7,894 nucleotides of DNA. It comes from DATAYA01 sp036272815. Its GTDB lineage: Bacteria; Pseudomonadota; Alphaproteobacteria; Acetobacterales; Acetobacteraceae. Of this stretch, positions 1-6,326 are shown piece after piece; within the stretch, counting starts at the first letter, position 1; each line of letters opens with the position of its first letter. The position numbers and the translations under genes were made by a program. The notes under the pieces are model-generated. The model did not search any database, was not told where the DNA came from, and saw only the letters and a program-made list of their open reading frames with translations. The stretch is from the NCBI GenBank assembly GCA_036272815.1, contig DATAYA010000347.1, positions 1 through 7,894 on the forward strand. Reading direction: 5' to 3'.

Positions 1-71
1 CCGGCCGCCGCCGCGCCTCCCGCCGGTTGCGCCGGCTTGACGCGGCATGTCTCCTCGGGTGCGATGCCGCC
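1..71. other. window-edge leader upstream of the hydrolase gene
   Basis: This short stretch lies before the chosen hydrolase start. One forward frame is open from base 2 to a TGA at 38-40 and would encode a Pro/Ala-rich end (RPPPRLPPVAPA). That could be the C-terminus of an upstream gene 31 nt before the hydrolase, but 12 codons of GC-rich sequence cannot establish it. I see no convincing promoter or Shine-Dalgarno sequence here. Confidence 0.2.
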
Positions 72-1883
72 ATGTCCGATGCCGACCGCGACAGCGACGC
101 CTGGATCATCCCGCCCGCGCGCTACCTCGACGGCCGGCCCCCGACGCACGCGACGGGCGCCCCGCGCTCCTGCTATCTCGCGATGCGCGACGGCGTGCGG
201 CTTGCGATCGACGCCTACCTCCCCGAGCCGGACGCGGAACGCGTCCCGGCGATCCTGATCCTGACGCCCTATTACCGCCGCTTCGCGCTCCAGCCGGGTG
301 CCAATGCCGAGCCGTGTCCGACGCTCGCCGGCTGGCGCGACCTGTTCGTGCCGCGCGGCTATGCGCTCGTCGTCGTGGACGTGCGCGGCACCGGGGCGAG
401 CTTCGGCACGCGCGACGGGTTCCGCTCGCCGCGCGAGCGCGAGGACAGCCGCGAGGTCGCCGACTGGATCGTGGCGCAACCCTGGTCGGATGGCACGATC
501 GGCGCCACCGGCGTCTCCTATGTCGGCGCCGCGTCCGATTTCCTGGCGAGCACCGGACACCGGGCGGTGCGCGCGATCGCGCCGCTGTTCGCGGTCTGGG
601 ACACGTGGGCCGACCACTATTATCCGGGCGGGCTGCTGCTGCACCGGCTGGCGGAGACGTATGACGAGCTGATGCTCGCACTCGACCACGACCGGCGGGA
701 CCTGCTGGCGCGCTCGGCCTATTACGGCGACCCGGCTTTCGACGGGCCGGCGCCGGTGGACGAGGACGCCGACGGATCGCTGCGTGAAGCGGCGGTGCAG
801 CAGCATCGCGCCAATTTCCGCATGCCGCGCTTCATCGCCGAGTTTCCGTTCCGCGACGCGGCATTGCCGTACGATCCCGACTACGATTCCGGCGCGTTCA
901 GCCCGTATCGCTATGCCGCCGGCGTGGCACCGGATGTCGCGGTCTATTCGGTCTCCGGCTGGCTCGACGGCGCGGGGTATGCGAACGGTGCGATCGCACG
1001 GTTCCTGACGCTGCCGAACCCGAAGCGGCATCTGCTGCTCGGACCGTGGGACCACGGCGCACGGGTGAATGCCTCGCCGTGGCGGGCGGAGGTCGCGCCA
1101 GAATTCGCGCTCGCGGCCGAGGTGCTGCGGTTCTTCGACCATTACCTGATGCGGCGGCCGACCGGGCTGGACCGCGAGGCGCCGGTGCATGTCTTCGTCG
1201 AGCACGCGGAACAATGGCGCGCGGCGGGAACCTGGCCGGTTGCGCATGTGGCGCGGACGCTGCACCTCGCGTCGAATGGCAGGCTTGCGTCGGATGCCAG
1301 ACTTGCGGAGGCAGGTGCGGGCACCAGCCGGATGGTGGCCGATTTCGCGGCGGGGACCGGCACCGCGACGCGCTACGAGCGGATCGCCGGGCTGGATGCG
1401 CGCGACTACTACACCGACTGGGCCGCGCACGAGCCGGCGCTGCGCTTCGCCTCCGAACCGCTGGCGAGCGACGCGACGCTCGTGGGTCATCCGGTGTTGA
1501 CCCTGCGCCTCGCATCGAGCGAGCCGGATGCGGCGATCCACGCGTATCTGACGGAAGTCGAGCCGGACGGCACGGCCCGCTATGTCACCGAGGGACTGCT
1601 CCGCGCGCTGCACCGGCGCGAGGCGACGCCGACAGCGGAATATCGCGCGGCATGGCCGTGGCGCAGCTTCACGCGCGCCGATGCGATGCCGCTCACGCCG
1701 GGGCGATTCGAGACGCTACGGCTGCCGCTGCTGCCGGTCGGCTGGGCGTTCCGCGCCGGCAGCCGCATCCGGCTGTCGATTGCCGGCGCGGATGCGGACC
1801 ATGTCGTGCAGACGCCGCACGGGCGGCCGCCGGTGCTGACGATCGATCATGCGGGCAGCTGGCTGGAGATGCCGCTGCTGTGA
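72..1883 (+). CDS. CocE/NonD family alpha/beta hydrolase (X-Pro dipeptidyl-peptidase S15-like)
   Basis: The 603-residue protein is a cytoplasmic serine hydrolase of the cocaine esterase / X-Pro dipeptidyl-peptidase fold, acting on an ester or amide bond. The nucleophile elbow G-V-S-Y-V-G puts the catalytic Ser at residue 149. The Asp is in SGWLDG (Asp299) and the His in GPWDHG (His328); their order and spacing match CocE. The DVRGTGAS segment before the elbow is also typical. The catalytic domain spans about residues 30-350 and a C-terminal jelly-roll (PepX_C-like) about 360-600, so the length is normal. ATG at 72 is preferred because MSDADRD leads straight into the family N-terminus; an in-frame TTG at 27 would add 15 residues. 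Neither has a clear Shine-Dalgarno. There is no signal peptide. It converges on the Rieske gene with 4 nt between stops. The substrate is unknown; alternatives within the fold are acylase (glutaryl-7-ACA type) or peptidase. Confidence 0.9.
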   Translation: MSDADRDSDAWIIPPARYLDGRPPTHATGAPRSCYLAMRDGVRLAIDAYLPEPDAERVPAILILTPYYRRFALQPGANAEPCPTLAGWRDLFVPRGYALVVVDVRGTGASFGTRDGFRSPREREDSREVADWIVAQPWSDGTIGATGVSYVGAASDFLASTGHRAVRAIAPLFAVWDTWADHYYPGGLLLHRLAETYDELMLALDHDRRDLLARSAYYGDPAFDGPAPVDEDADGSLREAAVQQHRANFRMPRFIAEFPFRDAALPYDPDYDSGAFSPYRYAAGVAPDVAVYSVSGWLDGAGYANGAIARFLTLPNPKRHLLLGPWDHGARVNASPWRAEVAPEFALAAEVLRFFDHYLMRRPTGLDREAPVHVFVEHAEQWRAAGTWPVAHVARTLHLASNGRLASDARLAEAGAGTSRMVADFAAGTGTATRYERIAGLDARDYYTDWAAHEPALRFASEPLASDATLVGHPVLTLRLASSEPDAAIHAYLTEVEPDGTARYVTEGLLRALHRREATPTAEYRAAWPWRSFTRADAMPLTPGRFETLRLPLLPVGWAFRAGSRIRLSIAGADADHVVQTPHGRPPVLTIDHAGSWLEMPLL

Positions 1884-1895
1884 GGCGTCACGCCT
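1883..1895. terminator. weak shared hairpin at the convergent junction
   Basis: A perfect 5-bp inverted repeat, AGGCG and CGCCT around a 3-nt loop, overlaps both stop codons (hydrolase TGA 1881-1883, Rieske stop 1888-1890). It is symmetric and so could act for both convergent transcripts. It lacks a T tract on either side and is short, so a true intrinsic terminator is doubtful. Confidence 0.2.
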
Positions 1896-2301
1896 GGACA
1901 ACCACGTAATCGTCCTCGACCGAGACCGGGTAGGTCTCTGCGACGAACGGCCCCTCCACCAGCGCGGCACCGGGCTCGACGGAAACCTCGAACCGGCGCA
2001 CCGAAAGGCGTTCCGGGCCGCACCAGGACTGGCCGGTGCGGATGTCGAACATCCAGCCGTGCCAAGGGCACTTCACCAGCTCGCCCTCGCGCGAGCGGAC
2101 GTATTCGCCGGGACGGGCGGCGGTCACGAAGCCGACCTGATGGCCGCGGCACATCGGGCCGCCCTGGTGCGGGCAGCGGTCCAGCAGGGCGAAATATTCG
2201 CCTGCAAGATTGAAGACGCCGATGCGGCGGCCGTCGAGTTCGACAAGGCGGCGCTCGCCCGGCGCGATCTCGCCGGCACGGGCGATGACGTGGCGTGTCA
2301 T
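1888..2301 (-). CDS. small stand-alone Rieske [2Fe-2S] protein with long inter-ligand loop
   Basis: The 137-residue soluble Rieske domain protein probably acts as an electron carrier or ferredoxin-like partner of an oxygenase or reductase. The first ligand pair is C43-P-H45 in the segment RCPHQGGP, and the second is C78-P-W-H81 followed by GW. These four residues would bind the [2Fe-2S] cluster through two Cys and two His. The ligand pairs are separated by 32 residues, against about 15-17 in common ring-hydroxylating oxygenase Rieske domains; the extra loop includes Cys51 and His54. I recall similar loop-extended small Rieske proteins in actinobacteria and rhizobia. There is no membrane anchor and no catalytic mononuclear-iron domain. 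ATG at 2301 gives the usual N-terminus (MTRHVIARAGEI); an upstream in-frame start would overlap the preceding gene. It lies 13 nt after the first amidohydrolase stop with no strong ribosome binding site, so it is probably cotranslated as the last gene of the operon. Confidence 0.9.
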   Translation of the reverse strand: MTRHVIARAGEIAPGERRLVELDGRRIGVFNLAGEYFALLDRCPHQGGPMCRGHQVGFVTAARPGEYVRSREGELVKCPWHGWMFDIRTGQSWCGPERLSVRRFEVSVEPGAALVEGPFVAETYPVSVEDDYVVVQA

Positions 2302-2314
2302 GAAGCGGGGGCCA

Positions 2315-3412
2315 TCAGGGCAAGCGATAGAGCGCGCGGGCGTTATCGGCGAACACGCGGCGGCGCTCGCCATCGGAGAGGCGGATCTTGAAGGCGTCGC
2401 GCGGTTCGTCGAAGTCCCAATGCGGATAGTCGGTGGCGAACAGGATGCGGTCCCAGCCGATCCAGTCCATCACGTCGCGCAGATCGCGCGGGCGCTCCGG
2501 CTCGTCCATCGGCTGCGTCGTGTACCAGAGGTTCTGGCGCATGTATTCGGACGGCGGGCGCGCGACGTGCGGTACTTCATCGCGCATCCGAGCCCAATGC
2601 TGGTCGAGCCGCCAGCCGAGCGACGGCACCCAGGCGAAACCCGCCTCCACGATCACGGCGCGCAGATCGGGCAGATGCGCGAACACGCCTTCGAGGATCA
2701 GGCTCGCGGCGACGGCCTGTTGCGAAATCGCGACCTCGTGGTGCTCCTCGACGTAGAAGCTGGGCCACCCGGCAGCGGTGACCGCGTGGCCGTTGTAGCC
2801 CGAGGTGTGCAGCCCCACCGGCAGGCCGGCGGCGGCGGCGGCCTCGTAGATCGGCCAGTAGCGGCGGCGGCCGAGCGGCTCGATCGTGTGCGTCACCATC
2901 GACACCTGCACGAAATCCGGGTGGCCGGCCCAGTGCTCCAGCTCCGCAACCGCGGCGGCGGCGTCCTCGCCGGGCAGCGCGATGGAGCCCTTGAGGCGCG
3001 GCTCCGGCCCGGTCCAGGTCGCGACCTGCCATTCGTTGATGGCACGGCAGAGTGCCGCGCCGAACGCCTGGTTGCGCTGGTCCATGCCCGAGGGTGAGAG
3101 GAGATGGAGAATGCCAAAGCCGATGTCGTAGGCGTCGAGCAGCTGCGCGCGCATGAAGTCGAGGTCGGCACCGGGTGGCGCGCCGTTCGGCGGCCACGCG
3201 TCGGCGCGGGAGAGCGCGGGGGCCGCCTTCGGATAGGGCGAGGATGCGGTGAAGGGCGCTGGCAGGCGCAGGCCGTACGTGTCGAGATGCTCGCGCCAGC
3301 GCTGGGCGAGGAACGGATATAGGTCGCGCGCCGAACGCATCGCGGGGTGGATGTCGCAGTCGATGATCTGGAGGCGGGTTTCGGCGTGGGTGAGCGTTTC
3401 GGTCTGGCTCAT
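2315..3412 (-). CDS. amidohydrolase-2 family (COG2159-like) metal-dependent hydrolase or decarboxylase, copy 1
   Basis: The 365-residue TIM-barrel enzyme belongs to the amidohydrolase-2 group that contains ACMSD-type and resorcylate-type decarboxylases as well as hydrolases. Seen in sequence: IIDCDIHP with Asp20-x-His22 at the end of strand 1, His202 in GLHTSGYNGH, Glu256 in VEAGFAW, and Asp328 in FATDYPHW with His331 beside it. Asp20, His22, His202 and Asp328 are the likely metal set; Glu256 sits where many relatives have a catalytic His (inference from alignment by eye). There is no signal peptide, so it is cytoplasmic. ATG at 3412 is set by a strong GGAGG (3421-3425 on the plus strand) 8 nt upstream. 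It is clearly paralogous to the gene upstream, sharing AALCRA-NEW, PLGRR, EGxFA, EAGF-W, EVP and TDYPHW. The 82-nt gap before it holds hairpin repeats, and the Rieske gene follows by 13 nt. Substrate and reaction are not determinable. Confidence 0.88.
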   Translation of the reverse strand: MSQTETLTHAETRLQIIDCDIHPAMRSARDLYPFLAQRWREHLDTYGLRLPAPFTASSPYPKAAPALSRADAWPPNGAPPGADLDFMRAQLLDAYDIGFGILHLLSPSGMDQRNQAFGAALCRAINEWQVATWTGPEPRLKGSIALPGEDAAAAVAELEHWAGHPDFVQVSMVTHTIEPLGRRRYWPIYEAAAAAGLPVGLHTSGYNGHAVTAAGWPSFYVEEHHEVAISQQAVAASLILEGVFAHLPDLRAVIVEAGFAWVPSLGWRLDQHWARMRDEVPHVARPPSEYMRQNLWYTTQPMDEPERPRDLRDVMDWIGWDRILFATDYPHWDFDEPRDAFKIRLSDGERRRVFADNARALYRLP

Positions 3413-3420
3413 GGCTGGTG

Positions 3421-3425
3421 CCTCC
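3421..3425 (-). promoter_or_regulatory. Shine-Dalgarno of amidohydrolase copy 1
   Basis: GGAGG on the minus strand, 8 nt before the ATG at 3412. It decides the start against a longer open frame that would reach back through the hairpin region. The gene therefore has its own initiation signal despite lying downstream of the hairpin array. Confidence 0.75.
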
Positions 3426-3436
3426 GAAGAGAGAAA

Positions 3437-3537
3437 GGCCGGGCTCTGCCCGGACCGGCCAAGGGGCAGCCGCCCTCTGGACACCCCGGAATTGTCAAGG
3501 CTCCGCCTTGACCGGGGTCCAGGCGCAGAGCCCCTGG
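3437..3537. repeat. array of four adjoining GC-rich hairpins (REP/BIME-like)
   Basis: Four inverted repeats of about 20 bp follow each other. At 3437-3456, CCGGGC and GCCCGG surround TCT, extended by two more pairs across a bulged A. At 3459-3480, the arms CCAAGGGGC and GCCCTCTGG (7 of 9 paired) surround AGCC. At 3494-3512, the perfect 8-bp arms GTCAAGGC and GCCTTGAC surround TCC. At 3519-3537, the arms CCAGGCGC and GCCCCTGG (one mismatch) surround AGA. The right part lies inside the 3' end of amidohydrolase copy 2 and includes its stop codon; the left part fills most of the intergenic gap. Motifs of this kind (CCAGGGGC TCT GCCCCTGG and relatives) recur, as I remember, as dispersed mosaic repeats in Acetobacteraceae. 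No T tract follows any of them, so they are more likely dispersed repeats or mRNA-stability elements than terminators, although attenuation is possible. Confidence 0.7.
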
Positions 3538-4643
3538 CCTTGCAGCCGAGGATACGTCTCCAGCGCATTCTCCGAAAGCAGCCGCGGCAGCATCGCGTCG
3601 GGAATGCCAGCCGGCAATGCGTCGAGCCCATCAAAGTGCCAGTGCGGATAGTCGGTAGAAAACAGAAGCATCCGATCGGACCCGAGCTGCGCCAGCACGC
3701 GGCTCATGGCGTCGGCCGTCGGCGGCGCGTCGGTCGGCTGGATCGTCACGCGGACGTGCTCGCGGATGATGTCGGCGGGCGACCGGTCGACCCAGGGCAC
3801 CTCGGCGCGCATCGCTCGCCAGGTGCGGGTCGCGCGCCAGAGGAATTGCGGCAGCCAGGTGAAGCCCGCTTCGAGCAGCACGACCCGCAGGCGCGGGAAC
3901 TCGGCGAACGCGCCTTCGGAGACCAGGCTGAGCAGTTGCGCCTGGAAGGCGTGCGATTGCAGGACGGTGTCTTCGAGATGGTACGACGGCCAGCCATTGC
4001 TGCTGGTCGCGTGCTTGAACATCGAGCCGGCATGGATGCCGAGCGGCATGCCGTGGCGCTCGGCGGCGCGCAGGATCGGCCAATGGAGGCGGCGGCCGAG
4101 CGGCGCCTCGCCCATCGCGGGCACTAGCACCTGCACGAAACGTCGGTCGGCCGCGACGCGCTCGATCTCGGCCGCGGCGAGGTCGGGATCGCGCAGCGGG
4201 ACCAGCGCCGAGCCGCGCAGCCGGGGATCGCGGTCGAGGTATTCGTGCGCGAGCCACTCGTTGACCGCGCGGCAGAGGGCGGCCGACATGTCCGCGTTCG
4301 GCAGCGCCTGCACGCCGTAGAGCGGGTTGCAGATCGCGATCGCGGTGCCGAAGGCGTCGACCGCGTGGGCGATCAGCGTCGCCGGACCACTGCCCGGCTT
4401 GGCATTTTCCGGCCGCCAGTCCGGCCGCCCGTGGGCGGACACGCGCAGCGGATAGCTGGCGCTGTCCAGTCCGTCGATGCCGCGCAGCGTCACCTGCTCG
4501 CGCCAATGCGTCGAGAGGTACGGCAGCAGCGCCGCCATGCCCGACACCGCGGGATGGATGTCGCAGTCGATCGCCCCGGCGCCCGGCAGCGGGATGCGGC
4601 CGGCGGGATGACGCGGCGCCGCGCGGGCGATCGTCTCGCTCAA
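3495..4643 (-). CDS. amidohydrolase-2 family (COG2159-like) metal-dependent hydrolase or decarboxylase, copy 2
   Basis: The 382-residue paralogue of the next gene has the same predicted TIM-barrel metal site: Asp28-x-His30 in AIDCDIHP, His204 in GIHAGSMFKH, Glu258 in LEAGFTW and Asp331 in FSTDYPHW. It is cytoplasmic, without a signal peptide. The start is TTG at 4643, which overlaps the stop of the substrate-binding protein gene as TTGA; no ATG or GTG lies nearby in frame before the DxH motif and there is no well-placed Shine-Dalgarno, so translational coupling is likely. The family-typical end (NALETYPRL, compare NARALYRLP* in copy 1) is followed by about 14 extra residues (GQGLCAWTPVKAEP) encoded by two hairpin repeats, which also provide the TGA. 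This tail looks acquired rather than functional (inference). The loop after the substrate-side His differs from copy 1 (SMFKH versus SGYNGH), so the two enzymes may take different or successive substrates. Confidence 0.88.
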   Translation of the reverse strand: MSETIARAAPRHPAGRIPLPGAGAIDCDIHPAVSGMAALLPYLSTHWREQVTLRGIDGLDSASYPLRVSAHGRPDWRPENAKPGSGPATLIAHAVDAFGTAIAICNPLYGVQALPNADMSAALCRAVNEWLAHEYLDRDPRLRGSALVPLRDPDLAAAEIERVAADRRFVQVLVPAMGEAPLGRRLHWPILRAAERHGMPLGIHAGSMFKHATSSNGWPSYHLEDTVLQSHAFQAQLLSLVSEGAFAEFPRLRVVLLEAGFTWLPQFLWRATRTWRAMRAEVPWVDRSPADIIREHVRVTIQPTDAPPTADAMSRVLAQLGSDRMLLFSTDYPHWHFDGLDALPAGIPDAMLPRLLSENALETYPRLQGQGLCAWTPVKAEP

Positions 4644-6253
4644 GCGACCACGCCCGCCATGTCCACCTCCCAGCCGGCGGCGGTGAGCGGGAAGGTCTGC
4701 ACCGTGTCGCGGACGGCGAACTGGTAGATCGGCTGGAACAGGATCAGCAGCCCGCCCATGGCGATGACCGCCTTCTGGTAGTCGATGTAGAGCTGCGCCT
4801 GCTTCTGCGGATCGGTCTCCTCGGCGGCCTGATGCACGAGCGCGACCAGGGAGGCCGGCGGCGTCCAGTGGAGGCGCTTCGCGACCCGCTCGACGCTGGC
4901 CGCGGCCCAGAGTTCGGCCTCCACGCCGGAGGGGTTCCAGAAGGTGAGTACCGCGGTCGAATGGCCGCTGGTATAGGAGGTTCGGAGATTGACCTGATCC
5001 ATCGGGTGCAGCTCGACCTTGATGCCGACGCGGGCGAGGTCGGACTGGATCTTCTGCCCGAGCACCGCATAGGAGAGGCCGGAGACTGCCGCGTCACCGT
5101 AGCTGAGCTGATAGCTGAAGCCGTCCGGGAAGCCGGCCTTGGCGAGCAGCGTCTTCGCCCGCGGCAGGTCCTGATGGTAGCCGATTTCCTTCGCGATCGC
5201 CTCGGTCGAGCCGCGCAGCCCGATCGGGACGAAGCTGGCGCAGCGCATCGCGGCGCCACCGAGCAGGTCGTGGGTGATGCCGTCGTAATCAATCGCGTAG
5301 CCGATCGCCTGACGCGCCTCCTGCACCGCGAGCGCCTTGTTGAACTGCGGCTCGGTGGTGAGCGCCATGTAGACGAAATCGAGGCTGCGCAAGCTCTCAA
5401 CGCGCACGCCCTTCACGCCCTTCAGCGTCGCGATCTGCTCGGGGATCAGGTTGAAGGCGGCGTCGATGTCGCCGCGCTTGACCGCCAGGAGCTGGGTTGC
5501 ACTGTCGGCCATGTGGCGGATGACGATGTGCTCGAAGCTCGGCACGCCGCGCCAGTAATGCGGGTTGCGGGTCAGCAGGATCTGGGCGCCGTGGGTCCAG
5601 CCGACCAGGGTGAACGGGCCGGCACCGGCGGAGTGCTGGTTGAGCCAGGGCGTCGCGCGGTCCGCGGTCGAGGCGTCGGCCGCGTCGGTGCCGCCGTGCG
5701 CCTCCAGCGCGCGCTTCTCCATGATGCCGAAATTGCAGCCGGAGATGATGGTCAGGATCGGCTCGCGCGGGTTCTTGAGCACGATGTCGACTGTGCCGGG
5801 ATCGACCACCGCGACGTGGTCGATGTTGGGCACGTATTGCGAGGGCTGGTCCTTGAGGTTGATGAGGCGGTCGAAGGTGAACTTCACGTCCTCGGCGGTG
5901 ACGGGATTGCCGGAGTTGAATTTTGCTCCCGGCCGCAGTGTGAAACGCCAAGCCTTGCCATTCTGGCTGCGCTCCCATTTGGTCGCGAGCGCCGGCTGCG
6001 GGTCGATATAGTTGCCCGGCGCCATCGTCAGCAGCGCGTCGTAGCAGGCATTGACCGTCATCGGCGGCGTGTACTGGCTCTCGCGCGCCGGATCGAAGGT
6101 GATGCTGTCGCTGATGTCGATGCCGAGGACGAGCGTGGTCTTGTGCGTCGCCGCGTGGACCCGTTCCGGGAGGCTCGCGGCGAGTGCGGCGCCCCCCATC
6201 CCGAGCAGCCGCACCAGGTCGCGCCGTCCGATCCATCCAAGGCTTCCGCCCAT
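4640..6253 (-). CDS. ABC transporter family 5 substrate-binding protein with Tat-like signal
   Basis: The 537-residue periplasmic solute-binding protein is of the SBP_bac_5 family (peptide, opine, nickel or other small solutes). The N-terminus carries a twin-arginine signal: GRRDLVRLLG (Arg10-Arg11), a hydrophobic Gly/Ala/Leu stretch to about residue 28, then PERVHA with predicted cleavage after Ala34. Family hallmarks follow: the ALATKWE segment, the FTLRPGAKFNSGNPVTAEDVKF-type block near residues 100-120, and SYQLSYGD in the second lobe. There is no lipobox Cys. ATG at 6253 is chosen for a strong AGGAGG (6259-6264, plus-strand positions) 5 nt upstream and because it places the Tat motif near the N-terminus; the frame stays open 18 codons further upstream. 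It is the first gene of the minus operon, and its stop overlaps the next start by 4 nt. It is divergent from a DppB-type permease, the likely partner. The ligand cannot be deduced. Confidence 0.92.
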   Translation of the reverse strand: MGGSLGWIGRRDLVRLLGMGGAALAASLPERVHAATHKTTLVLGIDISDSITFDPARESQYTPPMTVNACYDALLTMAPGNYIDPQPALATKWERSQNGKAWRFTLRPGAKFNSGNPVTAEDVKFTFDRLINLKDQPSQYVPNIDHVAVVDPGTVDIVLKNPREPILTIISGCNFGIMEKRALEAHGGTDAADASTADRATPWLNQHSAGAGPFTLVGWTHGAQILLTRNPHYWRGVPSFEHIVIRHMADSATQLLAVKRGDIDAAFNLIPEQIATLKGVKGVRVESLRSLDFVYMALTTEPQFNKALAVQEARQAIGYAIDYDGITHDLLGGAAMRCASFVPIGLRGSTEAIAKEIGYHQDLPRAKTLLAKAGFPDGFSYQLSYGDAAVSGLSYAVLGQKIQSDLARVGIKVELHPMDQVNLRTSYTSGHSTAVLTFWNPSGVEAELWAAASVERVAKRLHWTPPASLVALVHQAAEETDPQKQAQLYIDYQKAVIAMGGLLILFQPIYQFAVRDTVQTFPLTAAGWEVDMAGVVA

Positions 6254-6258
6254 CCGTT

Positions 6259-6264
6259 CCTCCT
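6259..6264 (-). promoter_or_regulatory. Shine-Dalgarno of the substrate-binding protein
   Basis: AGGAGG on the minus strand, 5 nt before the ATG at 6253. It is a near-perfect match to the anti-Shine-Dalgarno and fixes this start over earlier in-frame ATGs. Confidence 0.85.
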
Positions 6265-6265
6265 G

Positions 6266-6294
6266 CCGCAGATTGGCGTTTGCCGCCGTTGCGG
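6266..6294. promoter_or_regulatory. interrupted inverted repeat, possible operator
   Basis: The outer arms CCGCA (6266-6270) and TGCGG (6290-6294) and the inner arms GGC (6275-6277) and GCC (6282-6284) share nearly the same centre, close to 6280. The dyad lies between the candidate -10 box and the ribosome binding site of the minus operon. It could bind a regulator or fold in the 5' leader, but in sequence this GC-rich it could also be chance. Confidence 0.25.
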
Positions 6295-6296
6295 GC

Positions 6297-6326
6297 ATCA
6301 TAGCCACGGGGAGGAAGCGATGTCGA
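6297..6326 (-). promoter_or_regulatory. candidate sigma-70 promoter for the minus-strand operon
   Basis: On the minus strand, TCGACA (plus positions 6321-6326, 5 of 6 to TTGACA) is followed after 18 nt by TATGAT (6297-6302, 5 of 6 to TATAAT). Transcription would begin near 6290, giving a leader of about 37 nt before the ATG at 6253. The -35 box sits on the first codons of the divergent leader ORF, so the two units share sequence. It is the best AT-containing match in the gap. Confidence 0.45.
6310..6316 (+). promoter_or_regulatory. Shine-Dalgarno of the permease leader ORF
   Basis: GGAGGAA is placed 5 nt (counted from GGAGG) before the ATG at 6320. No comparable site stands before the permease ATG at 6346, so ribosomes for this unit appear to load at the leader ORF. 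Confidence 0.7.

Noticed and set aside
2..40. Possible C-terminal fragment of an upstream gene ending at TGA 38-40
   Set aside because: Only 12 codons are visible, and Pro/Ala-rich text is what GC-rich sequence gives in any frame; it is recorded only as an edge note.
1276..1317. Short imperfect repeat inside the hydrolase (RLASDARLAEA)
   Set aside because: Two imperfect copies of about 5 residues in a linker region of the C-terminal domain are within what slippage or chance gives, and no further copies follow.
3437..3537. Intrinsic terminator between the two amidohydrolase genes
   Set aside because: The hairpins are strong, but no T tract follows any of them on the minus strand, and the next gene has its own strong ribosome binding site and the same orientation; a repeat array explains the four tandem hairpins better.
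2210..4127. Two plus-strand open frames of about 290 codons opposite the amidohydrolases
   Set aside because: Both are shadows of the minus-strand genes with no recognisable domain; they owe their length to the scarcity of stop codons in GC-rich sequence.
6273..6301. Candidate plus-strand promoter (TTGGCG, 17 nt, CATCAT) for the permease unit
   Set aside because: Each box matches only 4 of 6 consensus positions, and the predicted start would fall on or next to the ribosome binding site of the leader ORF.
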